Below are positions 8,693 through 16,544 of a stretch of DNA of 64,000 nucleotides, in pieces; position 1 is the stretch's first letter, and the number at the start of each line of letters is the position of its first letter. The DNA comes from Tateyamaria sp947503385 (GTDB taxonomy: Bacteria > Pseudomonadota > Alphaproteobacteria > Rhodobacterales > Rhodobacteraceae), in assembly GCF_051195235.1 (NCBI RefSeq), contig NZ_JBNFZM010000001.1, positions 1 to 64,000 on the forward strand, in the 5' to 3' direction. The position numbers and the translations under genes are program-made. The notes beneath the pieces were generated by a model. The model was not told the origin of the DNA. It searched no databases and was given only the letters and a program-made list of their open reading frames with translations.

Positions 8693-9573
8693 AGAACGTG
8701 CCAGCTCTTGGACCGTTCCTTGAGGAAGCTCAGAAAGGCCTGCACCTTGTTTGTACGGTGCAAATCCACATGTGTCACAAGCCACAGTGGCGATGACCAA
8801 TCCTCCTGCGGGGTCAGGATTTCGACCAGATCGTCGTTCGCCCGCGCCTCCATCACCGGCAGAAAGCCGATGCCCGCACCTGCCAGAACCGCCTGTTCCA
8901 GCGCGCGCACGTCCGTCGAGCGGAAGGTGATCGCGTCCTCGGGCGCGTGCGCCCGCAGCCAGCGATTGAAGGGTGCGCGATTGTCCTCGTCGTCATTGCA
9001 GATGAACCGGTGACCGCTCAGGTCTTTGTGGATGTCACCGGGCTGGCCGTACCGCTCGACATAGCCCCGCGTCGCATACAGTCCGACAGACTGGCGCACA
9101 AATGGCTGGACCACATTATCCGGCTGGTCTGGCGCGTTGCCTGCACGGATCGCCACATGCGCCTCGCCATATTCCAGCCGGAACAGGCGCTCGCCCGTCA
9201 GATAGCGGACAATCACGTCCGGGTGCTCCAGTTGAAAATCAGTCAGCACCGGCGCCATGCGCGGCGCAAGGTTGACCAGCGATGTGACAACCAATTCTCC
9301 GGACACTTCGTTGCCGCGGCCCTTGATGCGGCCCGCCAACTGGCTGAACTGGTCGTCCGTGGCCTGTGCCACGCGGAACAGGTCATCGCCCGCCTCGGTT
9401 GGGGTGTAGCCCCGTGCGTGTCGCTGAAACAGCTTTACCCCCAACCGGGTCTCCAGTGCATCGATATGGCGGATCACCGTAGCGTGGTGCACGCCCAACA
9501 CATCCGCTGCGCCGCTGACCGTGCCCATGCGGGCCACTTGGTAGGCCGTCTTGATCTCATCCCAGTTGTCCAT
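8689..9573 (-). CDS. LysR-family regulator
   Basis: 294 residues from MDNWDEIKTAYQVARMGTV. The winged helix has the recognition segment HHATVIRHIDALETRLGV; the remainder is the periplasmic-binding-like effector domain. The gene is divergent from azoR with a 123-base spacer containing an 18-base dyad, and leads directly into the EamA gene through a 4-bp overlap. It probably controls both directions; that is inference from layout. Confidence 0.9.
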   Translation of the reverse strand: MDNWDEIKTAYQVARMGTVSGAADVLGVHHATVIRHIDALETRLGVKLFQRHARGYTPTEAGDDLFRVAQATDDQFSQLAGRIKGRGNEVSGELVVTSLVNLAPRMAPVLTDFQLEHPDVIVRYLTGERLFRLEYGEAHVAIRAGNAPDQPDNVVQPFVRQSVGLYATRGYVERYGQPGDIHKDLSGHRFICNDDEDNRAPFNRWLRAHAPEDAITFRSTDVRALEQAVLAGAGIGFLPVMEARANDDLVEILTPQEDWSSPLWLVTHVDLHRTNKVQAFLSFLKERSKSWHVL

Positions 9574-9621
9574 GTGCGTCCCTCTGTGCGCCAACAAACA
9601 GATACTGTTGATTTACCGGCG

Positions 9622-9639
9622 TTGCGTTCGAAAACGCAA
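9622..9639. promoter_or_regulatory. Likely LysR binding dyad between LysR and azoR
   Basis: TTGCGTT (9622-9628) and AACGCAA (9633-9639) are perfect 7-bp arms around CGAA in the divergent spacer. Placement and symmetry fit a LysR recognition site. Confidence 0.55.
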
Positions 9640-9696
9640 GTCTCAAATATCTCACCACAGCCAAGATAATTTCCGCATTCCCAAGGACCCGACACC

Positions 9697-10269
9697 ATGA
9701 CCATTCTTCACATCGACAGTTCCGCCCGCGTCGCAGGCTCCGTTACACGCGATCTCACGGCACGGATCGTGGCCAAGCTGGGCGGCGACGTCATCCGCCG
9801 CGATCTCAAAGACGCTCTGCCCCAGATCACCGAAGCCTGGGTTGGCGCAAACTTCACCCCCGCTGACGAACGCGATGATGTCCAGCGCGACCTGCTGGCA
9901 CTTTCCGATAGACTGGTCGAAGAACTCAAAGCGGCTGACACAATCGTCATCGGCCTTCCGCTGTATAACTTTGGGGTTCCGGCAGCCCTCAAGGCGTGGA
10001 TCGACCTGATCGCGCGGGCCGGTGTCACGTTCCGCTATACCGAGAATGGCCCCGTCGGACTGTTGAACGGCAAACGTGCGATCCTTGCCGTGTCGACCGG
10101 CGGCGTGCCAGTGGGCAGCGATGTGGATTTTGCCACCGCTTATATGCGGCAGGTGCTGGGTTTTGTCGGCATTACGGATGTCGAACTCGTCGCCGCGGAC
10201 CAAGTTGTGGCCAATGGCGCGTCTGCCATTGCCGCGGCACACACGGCCATCGACCGCCTCGCCGCCTGA
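9697..10269 (+). CDS. azoR: FMN-dependent NADH-azoreductase
   Basis: 190 residues with a flavodoxin-like fold. The N-terminal phosphate loop is ILHIDSSARVAGSVTRDL, the middle has PLYNFGVPAALKAWIDLIARAGVTFRY and the C-terminal flavin loop has STGGVP, all diagnostic of AzoR (AcpD). The enzyme reduces azo compounds and quinones with NADH in the cytoplasm. A strong terminator follows and the divergent LysR gene is the likely regulator. Confidence 0.93.
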   Translation: MTILHIDSSARVAGSVTRDLTARIVAKLGGDVIRRDLKDALPQITEAWVGANFTPADERDDVQRDLLALSDRLVEELKAADTIVIGLPLYNFGVPAALKAWIDLIARAGVTFRYTENGPVGLLNGKRAILAVSTGGVPVGSDVDFATAYMRQVLGFVGITDVELVAADQVVANGASAIAAAHTAIDRLAA

Positions 10270-10293
10270 TCTTTCCGACGGCTCAAAGACTAT

Positions 10294-10320
10294 GCCCCCC
10301 GGTTCCAGACACCGGGGGGC
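10294..10320 (+). terminator. Terminator of azoR
   Basis: GCCCCCCGGT (10294-10303) and ACCGGGGGGC (10311-10320) pair perfectly around a 7-base loop, 24 bases after the azoR stop. The T run is short (TT). Confidence 0.7.
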
Positions 10321-10381
10321 TTCGCGCAGCCGCCTCCGGCCCCGCTGGACGGCACCCGGCCCCTCCCGTTACGCTGGTGCT

Positions 10382-10852
10382 ATGACGATCGTGCGCAATC
10401 TGCCCGGCCAGTTGATCCTGGCCCATGCGCCCTGGCTCACCGGGGCGGCGCTGATCATCTGCATCATTGCGTGCGCCTCTGCCGGTTTGGCGCTGCTCTT
10501 TGCAGGTCAACTGGCGGGGCTGCTGACCGTGCTGGTCGGTGCAGCCATCCCGTTGAGCATTTTTGCGTTGGCGGTGAAACGCGATCAGGCGATTTTTGAC
10601 GGCATAGCAGGCACTGTCACCTTGCAGCGGCGCACGCTTTTTGCCTATCGCTGCGCCGTCCATCCCCTGCACATCGTGCGCCGCGCCGAGATCGAAGAAC
10701 TGTCCGACACCACCCGGCCGACGCTGACTTTCCACGACCGCACTCCGCCTTACCCACTGGTCGAAGCGTTTTCCACCAGTGCCGCCACCGCGCGTGCAAC
10801 AGAGACCATCAACGACTGGCTGCGCACCGCGCGCCGACAAGAGGCGTCATGA
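10382..10852 (+). CDS. Two-helix membrane protein, first of a tandem pair
   Basis: 156 residues. A short cytoplasmic N-terminus (LPGQLILAHAPWLTG) leads into two adjacent membrane helices at about residues 17-38 and 42-62, followed by a soluble domain beginning with an FDGIAGTVTLQRRTLF beta segment. It is the paralogue of the next gene, which has the same arrangement and the matching FDRATGTITFRTRD segment. The stop overlaps the next start (ATGA). No function is recognised; the pattern resembles small PH-like or DUF-type membrane proteins. Confidence 0.75.
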   Translation: MTIVRNLPGQLILAHAPWLTGAALIICIIACASAGLALLFAGQLAGLLTVLVGAAIPLSIFALAVKRDQAIFDGIAGTVTLQRRTLFAYRCAVHPLHIVRRAEIEELSDTTRPTLTFHDRTPPYPLVEAFSTSAATARATETINDWLRTARRQEAS

Positions 10853-11355
10853 AAATCAAACGCGAAACCGACTCACAACTGATCTTTGAACGCAAACCGT
10901 GGCTGATGAGTTTGGTCCTGGTCGTGATGATCATAGCCTCCAGCGGCATGGGCTTGTTGTTTGTCAGCATTGGGTTTGCGCAGGGCGTGATGCTGTTTGT
11001 GTTCATGGGCGCATTGATCCCCATCGTGGCCATCGTGATGTGCACCATCGCGATGCGCCTTTTCATCCGGCGCACCCAAGTCATCTTTGACCGCGCGACA
11101 GGCACCATTACGTTCCGCACCCGCGACATGCGCGGTTACACCGAAGTGGTACACGACCTAGCCCATCTCGATCACGCCGTGCTGAAAACATCGCAGTCCC
11201 GCGACGGTGATCCCATGTCAAAAGCCGTGATTGTCCTGTCCGGAGGCATGAGCGCGGGCGAACACCCGCTGACCAATGTCAGCACAAACGGGACAGGTCC
11301 CCGCAACGCGGTGAATGCCATCAATCGCTGGATCGGAAAGGGCAAAGACGCTTAA
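10849..11355 (+). CDS. Two-helix membrane protein, second of a tandem pair
   Basis: 168 residues. The N-terminus QLIFERKPWLMSLVLVVMII leads to two membrane helices (about 20-41 and 45-68), then a basic patch FIRRTQVIFDRATGTITFRTRD and a soluble C-terminal domain. It starts inside the stop of its upstream paralogue (4-bp ATGA overlap) and its own stop overlaps the convergent TetR stop by 4 bp. The pair probably arose by tandem duplication; they may form a hetero-oligomer. Function unknown. Confidence 0.75.
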   Translation: MKIKRETDSQLIFERKPWLMSLVLVVMIIASSGMGLLFVSIGFAQGVMLFVFMGALIPIVAIVMCTIAMRLFIRRTQVIFDRATGTITFRTRDMRGYTEVVHDLAHLDHAVLKTSQSRDGDPMSKAVIVLSGGMSAGEHPLTNVSTNGTGPRNAVNAINRWIGKGKDA

Positions 11356-11957
11356 TCGCGCAGGACGCGCCAGCCGATCTCGTTCAGCAATTCCTCGACA
11401 TCAAGGTTGCCGCCCTTTTCCGCCAGTTCGGGGTTCATCGTCAGCATCGACAGCCCGTGCACGAAACTCCACAGCATGAACGACCGCTGTTTGACTTTGT
11501 CCGTCACGCCCGGTTCGCCAAGTATCTTGGCCACCTCATGCTGCACAATGTCGTAGGTGTCCTGCCCCAAATCCTCGACTTCGGGCAAATGCGGGTCCGG
11601 GTTCTGCCCAAAGCGCAACAGAAAGATGCCCGGCTCCCGCTGAGCGAATCCGACATAGTTCCGCCCCAACGCACGGATACGGTCCAGCGATCCTTCGGGG
11701 TATGGCTGCACTGCGGCCAACATCTCGTGTTTGTGCCGGTCCATGCTTTCCAGCATGACCGCATTGATCATTTCGCCCTTGTTTTTGAAGTGTTTGTAGG
11801 GCGCCGCTGTCGACACACCTGCACGTCGGCACGCATCAGAGACGGAAAAATGGTCGATGCCCTTTTCTTCGATCAATTGCCGCGTCGCCTCGACCAACGC
11901 GGCGCGCAGGTCACCGTGGTGATAGGTGGTTTTTTCTGATTTCACTGTCTTGGCCAT
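11352..11957 (-). CDS. TetR-family repressor of the RND pump
   Basis: 201 residues from MAKTVKSEKTTYHHGDLR. The TetR helix-turn-helix is clear (LIEEKGIDHFSVSDACRRAGVSTAAPYKHFKNKGEMI). The C-terminal ligand domain resembles the TetR_C_33-like WHG group (LRALGRNYVGFAQREPGIFLLRFG). Divergent from a membrane fusion/RND pair with a concentric palindrome between them, so it most likely represses the pump and itself, released by a pump substrate. An alternative start at 12008 would fall inside the operator and was not chosen. Confidence 0.9.
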   Translation of the reverse strand: MAKTVKSEKTTYHHGDLRAALVEATRQLIEEKGIDHFSVSDACRRAGVSTAAPYKHFKNKGEMINAVMLESMDRHKHEMLAAVQPYPEGSLDRIRALGRNYVGFAQREPGIFLLRFGQNPDPHLPEVEDLGQDTYDIVQHEVAKILGEPGVTDKVKQRSFMLWSFVHGLSMLTMNPELAEKGGNLDVEELLNEIGWRVLRD

Positions 11958-11990
11958 GTCTGCTGCCCGGCTTACCGCACTTTTTTCCCT

Positions 11991-12038
11991 TGTCAAAGTT
12001 AGAGCCACTTACATATGTAAGAGACGCTAACTTTGACA
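11991..12038. promoter_or_regulatory. Concentric palindromic operator between TetR and RND genes
   Basis: TGTCAAAGTTAG (11991-12002) and CTAACTTTGACA (12027-12038) are perfect 12-bp arms. They enclose a perfect 14-bp palindrome CTTACATATGTAAG (12008-12021) with exactly the same centre (12014.5). The right arm ends 9 bases before the pump ATG, so bound repressor would block transcription start. Confidence 0.75.
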
Positions 12039-12047
12039 GGTGTCATC

Positions 12048-13178
12048 ATGCCTCGCCCTTCCATTTTCCGACGCGCCGTCCGGTTTGTTTTCATTTTGAC
12101 CACCACTGCCGCTGTGATTGCGGGCGCGGGGTACGCCGTGCAGACCGGATCTAGCCTGCTGGCCGCGCGCGCAGCTGACGCGCCGCCGCCAGACCCGGCG
12201 CCGCTGATCGCAGTGAGTGTGCGCATGTTGGCCGAGGAACAAGGGTATTCCGTGCCGCGCAGCTTTGTCGGACAGGTCGAGCCGCGCAAGACCGTGGCGC
12301 TGTCCTTTGAACTGGCCGGGCGTCTTGATGCTGTGCTGGTGGACGAAGGCGACACCGTGCAACAGGGCCAGTTGATTGCGCGGCAGGACATCGACCTGCT
12401 GCGCGCCGACCGCACCCGCCAACAAGCCGCGCGCAAAGCAGTCGAAGCGCAACTGGCCTTTGCCCTGCAAACCGTCGAACGCAGCGAAGCGCTGCGCGAC
12501 CGCGGCTTTGCCAGCCAAGAACGGCTGGATCAGTCCATGGCCACCCGCGACGAACTGAACGCCCGCATCAGCGAGATTGACGCCGCCCTGACTTCTATCG
12601 ACATCCAGCTGCAAAAGGCGCAGTTGTTTGCCCCCTTTGACGGGCGCATCACGCGCCGCGTGCTGGACGGGGGCGAGGCCGTCGGCGCCGGTCAGGTGCT
12701 GGTCGAAGTGGTCGAAACCGGCGTGCCGCAGATCCGCGTGGGCCTGCCGCTGAGCATTGATGAAGGGTCCCTCGCTACAGCGCGCATCCGCGTGAACGGC
12801 ACCTCTTATGCGGCCTCTCTTGCCTCGTTCCGACCTGACGTTGATCCTGTGACACGGACCCGCACCGCGCTCTTTGATATCGAGGCGGACACGCCGCTTG
12901 CACTTGGACAGACCGCCCGGCTCGAATTGACCAGCACTGTGTCCGAAAGGGGCACATGGGTGCCCTTGCGCAGCCTCAAGGAAGGCGACAAGGGTCAGTG
13001 GACCCTCCTTGTCGTCGATGCCGAAAATGTCGTGCGGCGGGCGAGCGTACTGGTCATCCACGCAACCTCTGACAAAGCATATGTGCAGGGGTCTTTCCCG
13101 CCCGGCACCCGCATGATCGAGGAAGGACCACAGCGCGTCACGCTTGGACAGACCGTCCAGATCGCCGAAACGCTGTAA
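12048..13178 (+). CDS. RND efflux periplasmic adaptor (membrane fusion protein)
   Basis: 376 residues: an N-terminal membrane/signal segment (about 10-30), the lipoyl half-motif VALSFELAGRLDAVLVDEGDTV, a coiled-coil hairpin (about 110-185), the second lipoyl half APFDGRITRRVLDGGEAV and beta-barrel regions. It links the inner-membrane pump to an outer-membrane channel. The ATG at 12048 was preferred over an upstream TTG at 12033 that lies inside the operator. The RND pump gene follows 12 bases later. Confidence 0.93.
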   Translation: MPRPSIFRRAVRFVFILTTTAAVIAGAGYAVQTGSSLLAARAADAPPPDPAPLIAVSVRMLAEEQGYSVPRSFVGQVEPRKTVALSFELAGRLDAVLVDEGDTVQQGQLIARQDIDLLRADRTRQQAARKAVEAQLAFALQTVERSEALRDRGFASQERLDQSMATRDELNARISEIDAALTSIDIQLQKAQLFAPFDGRITRRVLDGGEAVGAGQVLVEVVETGVPQIRVGLPLSIDEGSLATARIRVNGTSYAASLASFRPDVDPVTRTRTALFDIEADTPLALGQTARLELTSTVSERGTWVPLRSLKEGDKGQWTLLVVDAENVVRRASVLVIHATSDKAYVQGSFPPGTRMIEEGPQRVTLGQTVQIAETL

Positions 13179-13190
13179 AGGGCCACACCG

Positions 13191-16100
13191 ATGGAAACGC
13201 TCACCTTCCGCCAGCCCCGTCTTGTTGCGCTTATCCTTCTGGTACTGATCTCGGCGGGCCTGTCGTCTTTCCTGTCGCTGGGCCGTCAGGAAGACCCGAC
13301 AATCACCAACCTCTTTGCCACCGTCACCACGCAATTTCCCGGTGCCGACCCCGCGCGGGTCGAGGCGCTGGTGACAGCCGAAATCGAAGAAGAGCTGCGC
13401 GAGATCGAAGAAGTGGCCGAGGTGACGTCCGTGTCACGCACAGGCGTGTCCGTCGTATCGGTCGAGCTGCTGGAAACCCTTGACGAAGAGACCATCGAGC
13501 AGGTTTGGGCGCAGGCCCGTGACGCCGTGGAAAGCGCGCGGACGGATTTTCCTGCAGGTGTGTTGGCGCCTGACTTCAATGCCGAAGGCATCTCGGCCTA
13601 TTCCGCCGTAATCGCGGTGGCTGCCGACCATGAAGGCGTGCCGATCGCCCTGTTGAACCGCCATGCCGAAGCGCTGTCAGACCGGCTGCGCAACATCCCG
13701 GCCACCCGTGCTGTTGAACGGTTCGGCGTGCCGGAAGAAGAGGTTTTGGTCAGCATCGATCCCACGCAGGCCGCCGCCCTTGGCCTCACCGCCGCCGACA
13801 TCTCGCGTCTGATCCAAGCGGCGGATGGCAAGGTGCAGTCGGGCCGATTGCAAGGCACTGCTGATCTTTCAATCACCATCTCGGGCGAGATCGAGAACCT
13901 GTCGCGGCTGCGCGATGTGGTGCTGCGCGAAAACCCCCAAGGGGCCACCGTCACCCTGTCCGACATCGCCACGATTACCCGCGGTGCCCGTACCCCGGCC
14001 CAAGAATTGGCCATCGCAGATGGCCGCCCTGCCGTGCTGATCGGTGTGCTGGCGCAGGACGGCGTGCAGATCGACCGCTGGATGGGCTTTGTGCGCGACG
14101 AGTTGGCGATAGGTGCCGACGCTGTCCCGCTGGGCATCGCCGAAGAGATGTTGTTCGATCAATCGGGCTATACCGTGGACCGATTGCAGGACGTGGCCAC
14201 CAACATGGCCATTGGCGTCAGTCTGGTGGTTGCTGTGCTGTTCCTGACCCTCGGGGTCCGGGCGGCACTGATCGTTGCACTTGTGCTGCCGGTCGTGTCG
14301 CTGGCCACGCTCGCCACAATGAATTTCATGGGTCTCCCCCTGCACCAGATGTCGGTCACCGGTCTGATCGTCGCCTTGGGCCTTTTGGTCGATGCGGCAA
14401 TCGTGATGGTGGACGAGGTGCGCAAGCGGCTTGCCAGAGGCATGTCGCGCGAGGCCTCGGCGGGGGACGCGGTGCGCAGGCTGGCCGCGCCCCTGCTGGC
14501 CTCCACCGTCACCACGGCGCTGGCCTTTACGCCGATGATCCTGCTGCCCGGCCCGGCGGGCGACTTTGTCGGCTCTATCGCCATTGCGGTGGTGCTGATG
14601 CTGTGCTGGTCCTTTGCCGTTGCGCTGACGGTTACTCCGGCCCTTGCGGCGCGGGTCCTGCCCGCCCGCAGCGCGCCCAAGAAAACCGGCCTGATGGGCC
14701 GCGCTTTCGAAGGGCTCATTTACCTCGCCGTCACCAACCCGGTGAAGGCCATCGCGATCTCGCTCATCCTCCCTGTTCTGGGCTTTGCCAGCTTTCCCAC
14801 ACTCACGGCACAGTTCTTTCCGGGCGTGGATCGCGACCAATTCTATCTCGAGGTCGACATGCCCCCTGGCACCGGCATCGGCACGACACGTGACACGGCA
14901 CTGGCCATGGATGCGATCCTGCGCGCCGACGCTGGCGTGAATTCGGTCTACTGGACCATCGGCAAATCGGGACCCGCCTTTTACTACAATATCACCGGTG
15001 GCCGGTCGCGCGAACCGGCCTTTGCACAAGCCATGATCACGACCGAGACAGAAGCGGACGCCGCCCGCCTCGTGGCCACGCTGCAAGAGGATTTCGGCGC
15101 AGCCTTCCCCGAGGCGCAGGTGGTCGTACGTGGCATCGTCCAAGGCCCGCCTGTCGCCGCCCCGGTCGAGCTGCGCATCGTGGGCCAAGACCTCGACGTG
15201 CTGCGAAGCCTTGGCGACACGGTCCGTGCGGCGGTGGCAAACCTTGACCTTGTCACTTCTGTCCGCTCGGGCGTGAACGGCGGCGCTCCGCAGATCCGCT
15301 ACGAGATTGACGAGACCAAAGCGCGCCTGCTGGGCCTGAACGTCACGGATGTGGCGGCCCAGCTTGATGCCGCCCTGACCGGCGTCACCGGCGGCTCGCT
15401 TGTCGAGGGGACTGAACAGCTACCGGTTCGGGTGCGCATGGGCGACGGTTTGCGCGCCGACCTCACCGCGATTTCAGATATGCCGATCCTTGTGCCGGGG
15501 GCGGCCACGATTTCGGCCACCGGCGATTTTCCCGCTGTGCCGCTCAGCGAACTGGCAACGCCCGTTCTGGAGCCTGCCGAAAGCGTCATCACCCGTCGCA
15601 ACGGCCAGCGGGAAAACGCAATCCAAGCCTTCCTTGTGCCCAATGTCCTGCCCGAAGAGGCGCTTCAGGACGTTTTGGCCACACTGGATGACCAGGGATT
15701 TGAACTGCCCCAAGGCTATGCGCTGAAACTTGGCGGTGACAGCGACGCGCGGGCCGATACTGTGGGCAATCTCATGGCCTCTGTCGGGCTGATCGTGACG
15801 CTGACCATTGCGTCTATCGCGCTGACCTTCAATTCATTCCGCCTGACGGCAGTGGCGTTGGTGGTGTGTGTGCTGGCTGCGGGCCTCTCGATCCTGTCGC
15901 TGGCGATTATGCAGTATCCTTTTGGCATTGTGGCCATTATCGGCGTTATCGGCTCCATTGGCGTGTCGATCAATGCGGCCATCATCATCCTGACCGGTCT
16001 TCAAGCAGACCCGGAGGCCGCCAGCGGCGACCGCCGCGCCATGGCCCGCGTCGTGAACGACAGCGCACGTCACATCATATCGACCACCGTGACGACTTTT

Positions 16101-16328
16101 GGCGGCTTCCTCCCCCTGATCTTGGACGGAGGCGCGTTCTGGCCGCCTTTTGCCGTGGCCATCGCAGGCGGCGTGCTGCTGTCGACGGTGGTGTCGTTCT
16201 TCTTTACCCCGCCGGTCTTTGCGCTGGTGGCACGACGTGTGCCGCTGTCCGAACCCGACATGGCGGAAAAAGCACCGAAACCCGAAACAGACGCACACAA
16301 AGGCGTGCTGCAACTCGCGGCAGAATGA
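13191..16328 (+). CDS. RND efflux pump, AcrB/HAE family
   Basis: 1045 residues with the RND layout: one helix, a large periplasmic loop, six helices, a second periplasmic loop and five further helices. The N-terminus is METLTFRQPRLVALILLVLI; the QEDPTITNLFATVTTQFPGADP region matches the porter domain start. In TM4 the proton relay reads GLLVDAAIVMVDEV, so one Asp (residue 401) replaces the AcrB Asp-Asp pair. No outer-membrane factor gene is adjacent, so a TolC encoded elsewhere is needed. Substrates cannot be inferred; the TetR gene probably regulates it. Confidence 0.95.
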   Translation: METLTFRQPRLVALILLVLISAGLSSFLSLGRQEDPTITNLFATVTTQFPGADPARVEALVTAEIEEELREIEEVAEVTSVSRTGVSVVSVELLETLDEETIEQVWAQARDAVESARTDFPAGVLAPDFNAEGISAYSAVIAVAADHEGVPIALLNRHAEALSDRLRNIPATRAVERFGVPEEEVLVSIDPTQAAALGLTAADISRLIQAADGKVQSGRLQGTADLSITISGEIENLSRLRDVVLRENPQGATVTLSDIATITRGARTPAQELAIADGRPAVLIGVLAQDGVQIDRWMGFVRDELAIGADAVPLGIAEEMLFDQSGYTVDRLQDVATNMAIGVSLVVAVLFLTLGVRAALIVALVLPVVSLATLATMNFMGLPLHQMSVTGLIVALGLLVDAAIVMVDEVRKRLARGMSREASAGDAVRRLAAPLLASTVTTALAFTPMILLPGPAGDFVGSIAIAVVLMLCWSFAVALTVTPALAARVLPARSAPKKTGLMGRAFEGLIYLAVTNPVKAIAISLILPVLGFASFPTLTAQFFPGVDRDQFYLEVDMPPGTGIGTTRDTALAMDAILRADAGVNSVYWTIGKSGPAFYYNITGGRSREPAFAQAMITTETEADAARLVATLQEDFGAAFPEAQVVVRGIVQGPPVAAPVELRIVGQDLDVLRSLGDTVRAAVANLDLVTSVRSGVNGGAPQIRYEIDETKARLLGLNVTDVAAQLDAALTGVTGGSLVEGTEQLPVRVRMGDGLRADLTAISDMPILVPGAATISATGDFPAVPLSELATPVLEPAESVITRRNGQRENAIQAFLVPNVLPEEALQDVLATLDDQGFELPQGYALKLGGDSDARADTVGNLMASVGLIVTLTIASIALTFNSFRLTAVALVVCVLAAGLSILSLAIMQYPFGIVAIIGVIGSIGVSINAAIIILTGLQADPEAASGDRRAMARVVNDSARHIISTTVTTFGGFLPLILDGGAFWPPFAVAIAGGVLLSTVVSFFFTPPVFALVARRVPLSEPDMAEKAPKPETDAHKGVLQLAAE

Positions 16329-16544
16329 CCGCAAGGGGCCAGCCTGCTTGACTCTGCGCGGGCCAGAGCCTAATCGGCACGCAACATCCGGAAGTGTGAA
16401 ACCTTCCGGTCCCATGGGTCATACCCGGGATCGCCCTCCGTCAGCGCGTTGCGCCCACGGGGGCGCTTGCCGTTTGGGCCATTGGGTTCTGAGCCGCCCG
16501 TGCTTACCTTGCGGGCAAACGTCAACGGTCGAAAGGGATCGCCC

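Noticed and set aside
12027..13334. 435-codon minus-strand open frame opposite the membrane fusion protein.
   Set aside because: It is antisense to a clear gene and has His/Gln/Arg-rich content typical of shadow frames.
16329..16544. Possible 4.5S RNA or leader RNA before ffh.
   Set aside because: The conserved GGAAGGAAGCAG tetraloop region of SRP RNA is absent; only two short hairpins are seen.
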